Assembly: GCF_022458865.1 (NCBI RefSeq)
Contig: NZ_JAJNMU010000008.1
Coordinates: forward strand, 186,001-250,000
Origin: Paenibacillus periandrae
GTDB taxonomy: Bacteria > Bacillota > Bacilli > Paenibacillales > NBRC-103111
Direction of reading: 5' to 3'
Length of the DNA: 64,000 nucleotides
Below the pieces are notes generated by a model. It saw nothing but the letters and a program-made list of their open reading frames with translations, ran no database searches and was not told where the DNA came from. Numbering within the stretch: position 1 is the stretch's first letter; every line of letters starts with the position of its first letter. Below, piece by piece: positions 8,636-18,735 of this stretch. The translations under genes and the position numbers were made by a program.

Positions 8636-11600
8636 TTATTTTTTCAAATCTGACTTTACTAAGACTGTAGAAACTTCTGCTCTTGTAGCATTAGATGTAG
8701 GAGCTAACAAAATATCAGTAAGTCCGTTAACCATCTTGTACTTGACCAACGTTGCAACATGTTCTAAAGCCCAAGGAGCCACCTCAGTCACATCTTTGAA
8801 ATTGGATAGTTCAATTTCAATCTCCCCTTTATCTTTGAGCACCTCTAAGTTTGTAAAACGAGCTAAGGTTCTAGATAGTATAACCATCATTTCCTGTCTA
8901 GTTATATTAGCATTAGGGTCAAATTTGGACTCTCCAATCCCCTCAACTAAATTGTTGTTATAGGCTGTTAGTACATATGGAGCGAACCAATCCGAAGAAC
9001 CAACATCTGTGAAAGTAGTTGAATAATCAGACATACCTAAACACAACATTCTGATTACCATAGCAGTAAATTCTGCTCTTGTCACAGATTTATCAGGAGC
9101 AAAGGTTCCATCTTCATATCCATTAATTATTCCAGCTTTTAATAATTTTATTAAGAACTCTTCGGACCAATGGCCTTTTGTATCTGTGAAATTAATAAGT
9201 TCAGACAGTGTTGAAGGATTTAAACAACTGTCTTTGAAATCTCTGGAAACATTAGCATTGGATAAAAAATATCCTTTAGATACTGAAATATCTTTCTCAT
9301 TTATGGAAGAACTCCCGCTTGTAGAGATGTTTCCGGGATTAGTATCAGAATTACTTCCGGAACCTCCACCTGCGCCTCCAGATCCTCCTCCGTAACTTCC
9401 TCCACCAGATCCTCCGCTAGACCCATTTGATCCTCCAGTAACCGGTTTGGATTCTTTAGGAACACTAACTTCTTTCTGACCAACAACAATTTCAGTACCA
9501 TCGGCAGCTTTTCTAACCGCTGTGATCTTGTAGTTATGATCTTCTGCAGAATTTAGACCATCCTCACTGAACGGTAATTTACCATCAACTGCAGAGACTG
9601 TACCAAGGTCTTTCACCTCTCCAGTAACGGAGTTGTTATAGTCAACTTTATAGGTTTGTCCAGAAATCAATCGATACACCCATTCAGGATTACGATTTAA
9701 ATGATACTCAAAAGCACCTTCAATTATCTCAAATGTGAAAGTAATTTTACCCATACTGTTTACTGGTTGGGTTACTGTAAGAGGAACTGGCTCTTGTGGA
9801 GTTTCTACCTCTAGAGAAGTCGGTGCACTTTCACCATATTCATTTTTGGCAACTACCGAGTAAAGGTATCTTTGTTGCGGTGCCAATGTTGGATCATGGA
9901 AGGTCGTTAATGGCCCAGTATAAGCAATAATACTTGTGTCTCTCCTAACATCATAACTCGTAGCCTTATCTACAACTGCCCATTGAAGTGATACTGCATT
10001 GGAGTAGATTCTATTTGCCTTTAGATCTGTAGGTGCAGCAGGAGGTAATCCTTTTGTTTTTACAGTCAAACTTTGGGCAACACTGTTACCATGTTGATTT
10101 CCTGCCACTAAGAGATAGGTATAGTTCGTTTCTTTAGAAAGATTAACATCATCAATAGTTAATTGACTGCCAGTATAGATTGGGGCACCATCACGTGATA
10201 TCGTGTAAAAAGTTGCACCGTATACTGCATTCCAAACGAGGCTAGTGTTAGTCAATCCTACAGAAGATGCTTTAAAATCCACAACGCTAGCAGAGGGCAT
10301 GTTAGGTTTCAAGTTAGGTAACACTTCAACTAATGTCTTAACTACTAGAGAAGAGTTAGCGCTAGTGGAATTTCCTATTTGTGCTGCCAATGTGTAAGAA
10401 TAGGTTGTGTCTGAAGCAACCGAACTATCAGAAAATGATGTCACTAAATTTGTCGAAATGGGAACATTATTCCGTTTAAGAATATAACCAGTTGCCCCCG
10501 TAACTTCAGTCCATGTAAGATTGACTCTATTATAAGTCACTTCAGTAACCGTGAAATTCTGTGGTATTGAAACATAAGACGGTAATGTAATTACTGTTAA
10601 TTCTGCTGCCGCACTTCCTTGAGATCCTTTAAATGCCGTTAATAAGTATACGTATTCTGAATTTGAAGTAAGTGATATGTCAGTAAAATTAACTGGTACC
10701 CCCGAATATACGAGCTTGTTATCTCTACGAACTTCGTACCTATCAGCCCCGGTTACCCCTGTCCAAGCCAATTTGGCTGTAGTGTCGGTAACTGTTACAA
10801 TTCTGAAGTTTGTTGGCGCACTAAAGCTTATTGAAGAACCACGAGTAACTTTGAGTGTGTAGGTCTCTTCAGCACCAGATTCAGCCAGTACTTTAAATGT
10901 CAGAGTGTTTTCACCAGTGATCAAAGGAAGATTATTTGAATATTGACCGCTGTTGAATGTGGAATTACCCACTTTAAATTTACCAGCGGGATTTACGGTT
11001 CCTACCGAAATTCGGATAGCAGCCACAGAATCTGAAACCTCGGCAGAATAATTGTATACTCCAGTGGTCACAGTCTCATTTATAAATCCAGACGATAAAT
11101 CAATGTACGACAAGGCCATATCAGTTGATGGAGCTAATCTTGTTACTGTAATAGTGTAAGTTTTTGAAGCATTGTTTGAAGCTTTAACAATGAGAGTAAT
11201 TGTATTCGTACCCGTATTTAGATTGACATACCCTGACATAGCCCCAGAAGGAACCAGTATGTTATTAACCCGAAGAGTAGCGGTCTCATCCTCAAGGAAT
11301 GCACTTACCCTCACTCTGGTTTTAGAACCCGCAACCGTTGAAGTGTAGGTTAACAAGTTAGTATCAAAAGGTTCATTCAATGTAGCATCCTCAATATCGA
11401 TGCTAGATAAATTGGTGGACAGAACGATTATGTTCGAAACCACATAATTGCTTTCGAGAGACTGATTATTCATTGGGTCTGCTGATCTTGCATAAACGGT
11501 AACATTCTCGGTTATATTCAAATCTCCAGTATATGGCGACCATACGCCAGAAGTTCCAAGCTTGTATTCCTTAACTATTGCTGCAGAAGGATAGTTTATT

Positions 11601-14600
11601 GTCAATGTTACATTACCGGTAGTCGGTAATGTCGGGCTCGCAGTAAAAGTTGCCACCGCAGGAGCATTCTTGAAAATATTAGAGATCATTAATGTTCCGG
11701 CAACCGTCGAGTTCCCTGCAGCATTTGTAGCCCGAGTTTCTACCAAACCGTTTTGAGTTACGATAACAGGTCCATTATAAGCCAACCAAGTACCACCATC
11801 TAATCTGTACTCATTAGTTACTGATTCTGGAGGATACGTGACGGTAACCGTGATATCATTATTCGTTGGTGCTGTAGTACTCGGTACAATAATAGGTGTG
11901 GTCGGTACCGATTTGTCAATATTAGTAACATTATAAGAGGTCTCGGCCGAATAACTTCCACCAGTAGATGATCTAGCGTAAACTGTTCCGTTGTCTGTCA
12001 TAACAACTGGTATAGTATAAGTGGTCCAAGTTCCAGCCGCTCCTATTCGATATTCCTTAACTGTTGCTGCAGAAGGATACGAAATGGTAACCAATACATT
12101 ACCACTCGTAGGTGTGGTTTTGTCTGGAGTGAAGGTAGCTTCAGATGGAACAATATTCGATACCGTTATTTTACTAACTGTTTTATTACCTTCTGAATCT
12201 GCTGCGTAAACGGTATAAATTCCGTTTGTTGTAGCAGTGAAAGTTGAGTTCGGTAAAGAATTTCCAGCGGACGCAAAATGATTTACATCAAAATCTCCGA
12301 AATCCCATAACACAGAAGAAACTGAACTTTCAGTATCAGTCACAGTTGCTGAAATTAAAACATCATCCGTAGTTGGTGTAGTTGGGTTAGCAACTAAAGC
12401 AATGGATGGAGGGGTAGTATCAGGAACAGTTGTGGAGAATACCTGAATTGTTTCGTTACCTGCATAGTCCTTCGAAAATACTGTGTATGTCCCTGGATCC
12501 AAGTCAATTGTAGTTGAAGCTGTTGCTAAATTGACCGCTGTCGCATCGGTCATGAAGTTACTTAAAGTCTTTGTGCCTATTAAATATTTAGCTGAATGCC
12601 AAGTACTCCCACCTGTGTCAGTATTAGAAATGGTCACTGCTTTCTTTCCAGGAGTTACACTATCTATTACGGATACAGTGACTGTCGGTGGCGTTGTATC
12701 GGAAGTAGGAAGAACAACGTTATACGGAGAAACGATCATATCGTTTTGACTTCCGTTTCCTCCTCCTCCGTTATAACTTTTACCGAAGGTGTATATCTTA
12801 CGATCTGATGAAATTGCCACGCAACCAGTGGAACACTCTACAGCTACGATTCCAGTTAATCCAGCAACTTGTTTTGGTGTAGAAGTATTAGGAGTAAAAC
12901 TACCTGGATTCCCCCAAGACCAAACTGTACCATCACTTTTTACAGCTACAGAAATATTATCTCCAGCCGCAATATCAACATAAGTTCCAGATAACGCAGT
13001 TACGGCTGAAGGAGCTAATTTCTCTGTAGTTGTTCCATTACCCATTTGACCTTGTGGATTAGCTCCCCAAGACCACACTGACCCAGACTTAAGAGCCAGT
13101 CCATGTGATACTCCTAAGACGATTTTAGTTGCCCCATTCAAAGTTGTTATTGGAGTTACTGTTGTAACGCCACTAGCTTTATTTCCGGTACCCAATTCAC
13201 CATAAGAGTTAGCTCCCCAAGCAACTACGGAATTATCTGTTTTTATAGCAATAACACTATAGGCATTAGTATCAAATTGTTTAATTCCAGTAGTTAATTG
13301 AACGGGAGTAGTTACTGTACCAGTATTAGTTAATAGTTTACCGTTACCAGTACTCCCCCATCCGAATATGGTTCCAGTCTCGTTTAAAGCAAAACCGTTC
13401 TTAACTCTAGAAATATTAGAAAGTCCAGCAATCTGGGTTGGGACTGGCACACTGGTAGGTAAGCCAGCCAGTGGACTACCAAAACCGTTTTGTCCCCAAG
13501 CCCAAACTGTTCCATCAGTCTTTACAACATAAGTAACAAAGCTACCTAACCCAACTGATTTAATATTTGTAATATCCGTTCTTTTTGATGGTAACCACTT
13601 AGCCCCAAGGGGTACTAGGGTGTTTATTCCCCATTGCCATAATCCTCCATCAGAATTAAGGAAAATTTGGTGTGAATCTCCCCCAGCATACTGTCCTTGC
13701 ATCATTGCTGTGTTAACAGTTCCGGCAGCAGGAGGTGCAGCCGCTCCTCTAGTGATGCTCACGGTATAAGTCTTTGTGCCCCCAACCTCCGAAGTAATCA
13801 CAATAGGAATTGAATTTAAGCCTTCAGCCAGAGATATATTTTGTCCTTGACCACTATTTGAAGCTATGCCATTTATGGTCATGGTAGAAGAAAGGTCAGA
13901 CAACACCGCAGATAATGTAGTAGAATTCACATCATTGGCAACAGAAGCGCTATAATTTAAAATCCCACTAGAAAAACCTGGTGATAGAGAAATACCAGAA
14001 CTGGTTATACCTGTGAGATTATTATCTGTAGAAGTACCTAATGAAACCGTTTTTCTATAGAACGCCCCACCTTTTATTACAGATACCTTTTTAACGTCGG
14101 GGTAATATTTGTAAACTGCATCAACATCTGAATCCAAAATTGCTGTGGTCCCGTTAATTCTGTTAAATACTTTCAAATCTACTGGACCAGAACCGGAATT
14201 CTGAAAGTTAGAGAAAACTATATTTTTACCATCTGGACTCATACCTACGGGCTTAGCATTTTTACCTATAACCCCATAAGCTGTACCTTTTGTTTGAGTA
14301 GAAACATTATAATACTTCACAGCTTGTAAGGATGAAGTAACCTCATACCCAGAAATTATATTTCCATCATCTGAAATGGAATCTGGAACAAAAAAGTTTG
14401 GATAAGTTGCCCCATTAATGTTGGCTGTAGGAATAGTAATGTCTGTTCCAGTTACGGTATCAATTACTCCATAGCTGAAAGTTGTTTGTGCACTTGTAAA
14501 CACATAGACATAGTACCTTCTATTGGCTGACATTGCACTCTCAGTTAACACCATACCAGGCGGTCTCATCACATTAAAAGGAGTGATTACATTTTCAGCT

Positions 14601-15097
14601 ATTTCATACTTAACTAACCCATATTCTCCATGTGATATATACATAATATTATTATCCGTGGTCGAAGGCCACATCTTAACCCCTGACATATATAAACTTG
14701 AGAAAATAGTTTTTTCTGTATTAGTAACTAAATCTTTTCGATATAATGTCGTTCCATTTTCATAATAAAAAGCATACCTATTGTCTCTAGAAAGAACAGC
14801 ACCATAATTCCATCTACTTGTGTTTTTATTACTAAGATTTGTGGTCGTATTAGTCACTAAATCCCTCATGTATACTTCTGTAGGATTATTCCCCGAGCGA
14901 GGCGTTGAGGCTGTATACAATATCTTAGTTAAATCTGAGTTAGCGTGTATATCTGAAATATAATAATTCACTTCATCAAAAGTGTAGGCCAATTCTCCTG
15001 CCCCTACAGCTGCCTTTACTGGATTACCATCTAAAAAAGGAGCTCCAGACAAAATAATAGATAAGATTAATAATAGCTTTGTTATCTTGCTAAACAT
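8636..15097 (-). CDS. Giant multidomain S-layer-homology surface protein
   Basis: 2,153 residues, exported and held on the cell wall. Residues 1-30 form a signal peptide (KITKLLLILSIILSG, cleavage after VKA). Then come a beta-propeller-like region (about 35-355); a cadherin-like Ig domain (about 360-455); RCC1-type repeats with WxWGxN blades (about 466-790); Ig-like domains beginning DTTPP and chitobiase-like modules with TxGNVxxTI and VKEYxxG (about 800-1220); two more cadherin-like domains (1228-1415); four fibronectin III domains (from about 1422, 1502, 1596, 1684); a Gly/Ser linker (about 1892-1922); and three SLH domains (about 1961-2017, 2026-2080, 2096-2150) that bind pyruvylated wall polymer. 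ATG 15097 has GGAGG 7 bases upstream. It is probably an adhesin or carbohydrate-contact protein; no enzymatic domain is seen. Confidence 0.9.
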   Translation of the reverse strand: MFSKITKLLLILSIILSGAPFLDGNPVKAAVGAGELAYTFDEVNYYISDIHANSDLTKILYTASTPRSGNNPTEVYMRDLVTNTTTNLSNKNTSRWNYGAVLSRDNRYAFYYENGTTLYRKDLVTNTEKTIFSSLYMSGVKMWPSTTDNNIMYISHGEYGLVKYEIAENVITPFNVMRPPGMVLTESAMSANRRYYVYVFTSAQTTFSYGVIDTVTGTDITIPTANINGATYPNFFVPDSISDDGNIISGYEVTSSLQAVKYYNVSTQTKGTAYGVIGKNAKPVGMSPDGKNIVFSNFQNSGSGPVDLKVFNRINGTTAILDSDVDAVYKYYPDVKKVSVIKGGAFYRKTVSLGTSTDNNLTGITSSGISLSPGFSSGILNYSASVANDVNSTTLSAVLSDLSSTMTINGIASNSGQGQNISLAEGLNSIPIVITSEVGGTKTYTVSITRGAAAPPAAGTVNTAMMQGQYAGGDSHQIFLNSDGGLWQWGINTLVPLGAKWLPSKRTDITNIKSVGLGSFVTYVVKTDGTVWAWGQNGFGSPLAGLPTSVPVPTQIAGLSNISRVKNGFALNETGTIFGWGSTGNGKLLTNTGTVTTPVQLTTGIKQFDTNAYSVIAIKTDNSVVAWGANSYGELGTGNKASGVTTVTPITTLNGATKIVLGVSHGLALKSGSVWSWGANPQGQMGNGTTTEKLAPSAVTALSGTYVDIAAGDNISVAVKSDGTVWSWGNPGSFTPNTSTPKQVAGLTGIVAVECSTGCVAISSDRKIYTFGKSYNGGGGNGSQNDMIVSPYNVVLPTSDTTPPTVTVSVIDSVTPGKKAVTISNTDTGGSTWHSAKYLIGTKTLSNFMTDATAVNLATASTTIDLDPGTYTVFSKDYAGNETIQVFSTTVPDTTPPSIALVANPTTPTTDDVLISATVTDTESSVSSVLWDFGDFDVNHFASAGNSLPNSTFTATTNGIYTVYAADSEGNKTVSKITVSNIVPSEATFTPDKTTPTSGNVLVTISYPSAATVKEYRIGAAGTWTTYTIPVVMTDNGTVYARSSTGGSYSAETSYNVTNIDKSVPTTPIIVPSTTAPTNNDITVTVTYPPESVTNEYRLDGGTWLAYNGPVIVTQNGLVETRATNAAGNSTVAGTLMISNIFKNAPAVATFTASPTLPTTGNVTLTINYPSAAIVKEYKLGTSGVWSPYTGDLNITENVTVYARSADPMNNQSLESNYVVSNIIVLSTNLSSIDIEDATLNEPFDTNLLTYTSTVAGSKTRVRVSAFLEDETATLRVNNILVPSGAMSGYVNLNTGTNTITLIVKASNNASKTYTITVTRLAPSTDMALSYIDLSSGFINETVTTGVYNYSAEVSDSVAAIRISVGTVNPAGKFKVGNSTFNSGQYSNNLPLITGENTLTFKVLAESGAEETYTLKVTRGSSISFSAPTNFRIVTVTDTTAKLAWTGVTGADRYEVRRDNKLVYSGVPVNFTDISLTSNSEYVYLLTAFKGSQGSAAAELTVITLPSYVSIPQNFTVTEVTYNRVNLTWTEVTGATGYILKRNNVPISTNLVTSFSDSSVASDTTYSYTLAAQIGNSTSANSSLVVKTLVEVLPNLKPNMPSASVVDFKASSVGLTNTSLVWNAVYGATFYTISRDGAPIYTGSQLTIDDVNLSKETNYTYLLVAGNQHGNSVAQSLTVKTKGLPPAAPTDLKANRIYSNAVSLQWAVVDKATSYDVRRDTSIIAYTGPLTTFHDPTLAPQQRYLYSVVAKNEYGESAPTSLEVETPQEPVPLTVTQPVNSMGKITFTFEIIEGAFEYHLNRNPEWVYRLISGQTYKVDYNNSVTGEVKDLGTVSAVDGKLPFSEDGLNSAEDHNYKITAVRKAADGTEIVVGQKEVSVPKESKPVTGGSNGSSGGSGGGSYGGGSGGAGGGSGSNSDTNPGNISTSGSSSINEKDISVSKGYFLSNANVSRDFKDSCLNPSTLSELINFTDTKGHWSEEFLIKLLKAGIINGYEDGTFAPDKSVTRAEFTAMVIRMLCLGMSDYSTTFTDVGSSDWFAPYVLTAYNNNLVEGIGESKFDPNANITRQEMMVILSRTLARFTNLEVLKDKGEIEIELSNFKDVTEVAPWALEHVATLVKYKMVNGLTDILLAPTSNATRAEVSTVLVKSDLKK

Positions 15098-15960
15098 TTC
15101 AATACCTCCGTTTAGTTAATGCGGTGGGATTCTCCATATCATCATGCAGGTACTTCAAATTCTCTTTTCGTAATTACCGAAACATAGAAATCATTTCTTT
15201 ACGTTACTGCAGCATAAACCGATGTTGATGTTCAGATTATCTCTGGTAAGATGTTAGAATTCCATTAATTGGCTCCTCTCAGTCTCTTGATTTTGTTGTT
15301 GTAATAGGAGTATTACTGGCATATTTTGATTTGTTTTTAGTCCCGCACGCATCAAAATCATAAAGATAGATGTTAGCCAATGTCGTCGCATCAAACAATA
15401 GGTTTCACCTCCCATTTATGGTTTGAATTTGTTGAAGTTAACCTATTCCATTACGTGAACACATTCCGTACCGACAGACGGACAGACAGATGGATTGTAT
15501 TAAGGATTGTTCGATCCAGAGCGAGGATTTTCCTCACCCATCTCAACATCGTTAATTACCCACTAACCAAAGACTTTCTCACTTATTGAGGCCTATTGCC
15601 TGCAACCCTTGCGGCTCATTCCCCGCTCGTCACCCTACAAGCTGAGCATTCAAAAAGAGACCTTCCGTTATGGTCGGACCCATGCAAAGGTATGGTGCTT
15701 ATTGAGGATTACTATATAGACATCATTTATCGACCAGATCCGATTACCCTACACGCTTCTCTTCTTTTTGGTAACCTCCTAAAAAAAGTAGTTAATACTA
15801 GTAAGCATATCATGGGGGATTTACATTCGAGAAACAGGTCACTTCAAGGACATATATCGTCTTACACATGAAAGTATCTGTTCATCCATCAAATTTATGG
15901 TTCTTTGATCCACTCAAGCGACTATGAGTTGCTTTTGAGCAGTGTAGGGCATAACTGAAC
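15098..15960. other. Long intergenic region without a convincing gene
   Basis: About 860 bases upstream of the SLH gene. Frames at 15380-15589 and 15596-15871 exist on the plus strand but have no ribosome binding site and no recognisable motif. It probably holds the SLH promoter and gene remnants. Confidence 0.4.
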
Positions 15961-15967
15961 CGGAAAT

Positions 15968-15994
15968 TGAAAAACCACCAGTATATACTGGTGG
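15968..15994 (-). terminator. Terminator of the 16126-16449 gene
   Basis: CCACCAGTATATACTGGTGG is a perfect palindrome; on the minus strand it is followed by TTTTTCAATTT. Confidence 0.75.
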
Positions 15995-16125
15995 AATGTT
16001 TAAATTGTGTGTAATTACGATGATTGCTAGAGTAATCCTTTCAAACAACACGGGCAGCATCTGCCTTAAGTTTCGCTTCCTGATAGATAACTTTACTCTC
16101 TCATTTTTTATTAATTTCATTTTGA

Positions 16126-16449
16126 TTAATTTTCGTCGGGTAGAAGAAGTGTTATTACATAGTGAGTGTCACAGTCATCAATGATCGACCTAATAGCCTT
16201 TTTACAACCAAATGAATTGATTTCAGTGGCAATGGTTTCGATCCCGTTACCAATCAGAATATTAATGCCAATAGGTTTGAACGTGATACTGTAGATAGTT
16301 CCACTGGTTTTGATAAAAGACTCCATGCTCTTCTGCAGCAGCCAATATTCGAATAAGGGGGATAATTCTAACGAATGAACTCCTGAGGTCTTTGTTGCAT
16401 AAATGGGTTTCATAATTCCATGCTCTTGTGCTCTTTCATTGTGTTTCAT
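16126..16449 (-). CDS. Small hypothetical protein
   Basis: 107 residues from ATG 16449, which has AAGGAGG about 13 bases upstream; an in-frame ATG at codon 13 could also serve. It is mixed hydrophobic and polar without membrane helix, and contains GTIYSITFKPIGINILIG and a CDTHYVITLLLPDEN end. It has its own terminator downstream and an inverted-repeat element upstream (16530-16566) that resembles the one before the next gene. Not recognised. Confidence 0.55.
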   Translation of the reverse strand: MKHNERAQEHGIMKPIYATKTSGVHSLELSPLFEYWLLQKSMESFIKTSGTIYSITFKPIGINILIGNGIETIATEINSFGCKKAIRSIIDDCDTHYVITLLLPDEN

Positions 16450-16529
16450 CTTACATTTTTACCTCCTTGTCCAAAGGACCTGTGATTAACGCTTTGAAGC
16501 GGATTTGATTTGTACTAAGACGTAATAAA

Positions 16530-16566
16530 ACACCTTAACGACAAAGAACTACTCTCGTTAACGTGT
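16530..16566. repeat. Inverted-repeat leader element, copy 1
   Basis: ACACCTTAACGA and TCGTTAACGTGT form 12-base arms with one mismatch around a 13-base loop. It lies about 80 bases upstream of the gene starting at 16449 and resembles the element at 17411-17496. Confidence 0.5.
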
Positions 16567-16672
16567 ACTCAAAATAGATACAATATCTCTGACCGAAGCA
16601 GGAGCGGGGCGTTTATCGCCAAATCAGCTCTATCTTCCTTCAAGTAATCAAATTTTAAAAAAGGCGTGCTTA

Positions 16673-17347
16673 TTAAAGTTCCAACATATTAGTTTCGTTA
16701 AGCTCGTGAGTGTGCATAGCTTGAGTTGGATTTAGTGGTTTTCCTATAATCAATACGAGCATCTCAGTGTATTGGACACGATCACCCTCTGGAGTTATGA
16801 TATTGATTTTCTCAATTGGATAGCCAGCGTCTTCAAGAGCAAACAGTTCATTTTTGAGAGCACTCATAGTTGGCACACAAAACCACTCATGAACTTGAAG
16901 AGGATTGATGCAGAACACGTTATAGTAACCATCAGACTGTACTTGAACCTTATCTCGATTCAATAGCATTTCAACTACGTTACTCGGTATCACTTCCACA
17001 ATGGGGTTCTTCGAAATAAAAGCAAACCATTCAATTAGAACATCAAGTGACGGAAATTCGGGGTCGCATAATGTCCATCCAGCTTGATCGATGTTAATAA
17101 AACCATATGTAGGCTCCAGGCATCCACCTTCAATTGATGTTGTGGACTTAACAACAATTTGGTATCGGCAATTTTCAGCATCAACAATGATGGCACCCGC
17201 TCCGGATGATTCCTTCCAAGTATGTATTTTTTCCTCTGTGAGGAGTAAGTCTTCTGGTGACTGATAGAATGAGTACTCATCACTCGCTACATCCATTGCT
17301 AACAATGTTTGGTTCCATTCGCTGATTTGTTTCGTTAGTTGATTCAT
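16673..17347 (-). CDS. Hypothetical protein
   Basis: 224 residues, soluble, acidic. ATG 17347 has CAAAGGAGCG 8 bases upstream. Visible landmarks are GAGAIIVDAENCRYQIVV near residue 52, an aromatic segment VLIEWFAFISKN, and VHEWFCVPTMSAL. It has no catalytic signature that I recognise. It stands alone between two copies of an inverted-repeat element and is followed by a gene with the same upstream element, suggesting shared regulation (inference). Confidence 0.6.
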   Translation of the reverse strand: MNQLTKQISEWNQTLLAMDVASDEYSFYQSPEDLLLTEEKIHTWKESSGAGAIIVDAENCRYQIVVKSTTSIEGGCLEPTYGFINIDQAGWTLCDPEFPSLDVLIEWFAFISKNPIVEVIPSNVVEMLLNRDKVQVQSDGYYNVFCINPLQVHEWFCVPTMSALKNELFALEDAGYPIEKINIITPEGDRVQYTEMLVLIIGKPLNPTQAMHTHELNETNMLEL

Positions 17348-17410
17348 TCAAAATCGCTCCTTTGTTATGGGAAATGTGGGTTGTGATAGATATAAGGCGC
17401 AAAACAAAAA

Positions 17411-17496
17411 CACACCTTAACAACAACGAACCATTCGCCCGCTACATCATAGGCATGCTGCTATCAAGCAGATTGGTTCACTCTCGTTAAAGTGTA
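17411..17496. repeat. Inverted-repeat leader element, copy 2
   Basis: Outer arms ACACCTTAAC and GTTAAAGTGT match those at 16530-16566; an extra inner stem, GAACCA with TGGTTC, encloses a longer loop. It lies about 65 bases upstream of the gene starting at 17347. Confidence 0.5.
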
Positions 17497-17614
17497 TTCG
17501 CACATTGCAATATCCCATAAGCGCTTGCTAGGGACAAGGATGAAAGATCATATATATCAATAATCTTAGCATTCCTGTATGAAAATGAAAAGGAGCGGGT
17601 AAATATCTTCAGAT

Positions 17615-18274
17615 TCATGGTAATAAATTACTTTTCATAATGGATGCAACAAGTATGTTCTCATGCCAAGGGTAGTTTCTTTGTTGCTCGACTATATCGA
17701 TGATGTCGAACCCATTTCGAGAATCGGAATTAACCCTGACAAGAATGTATAAGAATGTATTTGTTGAGTTGTTTACATCAAGAATCAAATCATGGAACTT
17801 ACGGTCCAGAGATTCTCTAAGAACGCTAATGATAAATAATTCACCCGTATTATAAAAGTGCTCAGTACTTTTATATTCATTAGGCAAATAATAGCCTGAC
17901 GAAACGTGTCCATAATGATTGCCACTCTCATCTGTTTTAGGATGCTTTACGACAGAAATCACTCTCTGTACATAAGATGGGTTAAAATTATCCGACCACT
18001 TTATGTTTGTTTTGGAAAAAGGTTCGTACGAAAAAGTCTTATTTCTCCAGAAGATCGACCTTAGGATTCTTGTAATCATTGCACCAAGCACCTCTCGCGT
18101 TAAATATAAATCATGGTAGAAACTTGCAACCCTCCATCTTATGCCACTTAATGTTGAAATAACGTTAGGAAAAATGTTTTTGCAACAATCGCACCGATGA
18201 TCTTTTAAGTTTAGCAGAGTCCGCACATTTAGAAATCGCTCATCCGAAGCATCACTCTCAATGAAAATCTTCAC
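17615..18274 (-). CDS. Hypothetical protein with Cys pairs
   Basis: 219 residues from GTG 18274. It has CDCCKNIF near residue 29, a possible half zinc site, and then positively charged aromatic segments; no enzyme signature is seen. The start has no classical ribosome binding site, but it lies inside the last 17 bases of the preceding membrane-protein gene, so translation is probably coupled. I do not recognise a family. Confidence 0.5.
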   Translation of the reverse strand: MKIFIESDASDERFLNVRTLLNLKDHRCDCCKNIFPNVISTLSGIRWRVASFYHDLYLTREVLGAMITRILRSIFWRNKTFSYEPFSKTNIKWSDNFNPSYVQRVISVVKHPKTDESGNHYGHVSSGYYLPNEYKSTEHFYNTGELFIISVLRESLDRKFHDLILDVNNSTNTFLYILVRVNSDSRNGFDIIDIVEQQRNYPWHENILVASIMKSNLLP

Positions 18275-18416
18275 GAACTTTCACAATATGATTGAGTTGA
18301 ACGAATATTAGCCCGAGTACTAAGCCGATAAGGGTTTCAGTTGATGTGAGATTCAAAATTGTGGAAGCTATTAGTAGCAATATCGAAGTCAGTATCAATC
18401 GTCGAATATGTTTCAT
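18258..18416 (-). CDS. Two-helix small membrane protein
   Basis: 52 residues from ATG 18416 with GGAAAGGAAGG upstream. The sequence holds two hydrophobic helices (RLILTSILLLIASTI and TLIGLVLGLIFV) and a charged tail (KVREDFH). It overlaps the next gene by 17 bases, so both form one transcript. Small two-helix proteins of this kind can be holin-like, toxin-like or membrane anchors; no assignment is possible. Confidence 0.6.
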   Translation of the reverse strand: MKHIRRLILTSILLLIASTILNLTSTETLIGLVLGLIFVQLNHIVKVREDFH

Positions 18417-18735
18417 TTTTCCTTCCTTTCCTCCGGATGCCTACTTCCTATTCCTTGGAATTGTAGTTCATAGGAAGTTCTCTCTAATTCGTTGTTCCTA
18501 GTTTATCATTGCGGTTTGAAGTTCGAGAAACACTAAAATGAATGCGATATCATCACTTGAATTTCCAATAGGTAGGATCTGGTGAGAAATGGTAAGTGTC
18601 GAGGTACATGAATAAAATAGTGAAAATTGGTAATAATAATTTTAAGTTTAGCTTTTACTTGATACATATATATTTAAGTTTGTCTTTAAGTTTATAGGAA
18701 ATATGATATAATGGAGGTAAAGGAAGGTGTATTAT

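Noticed and set aside
15914..16120. 68-codon minus-strand ORF after the 16126 gene
   Set aside because: It contains a perfect terminator hairpin (15975-15994) and has no ribosome binding site.
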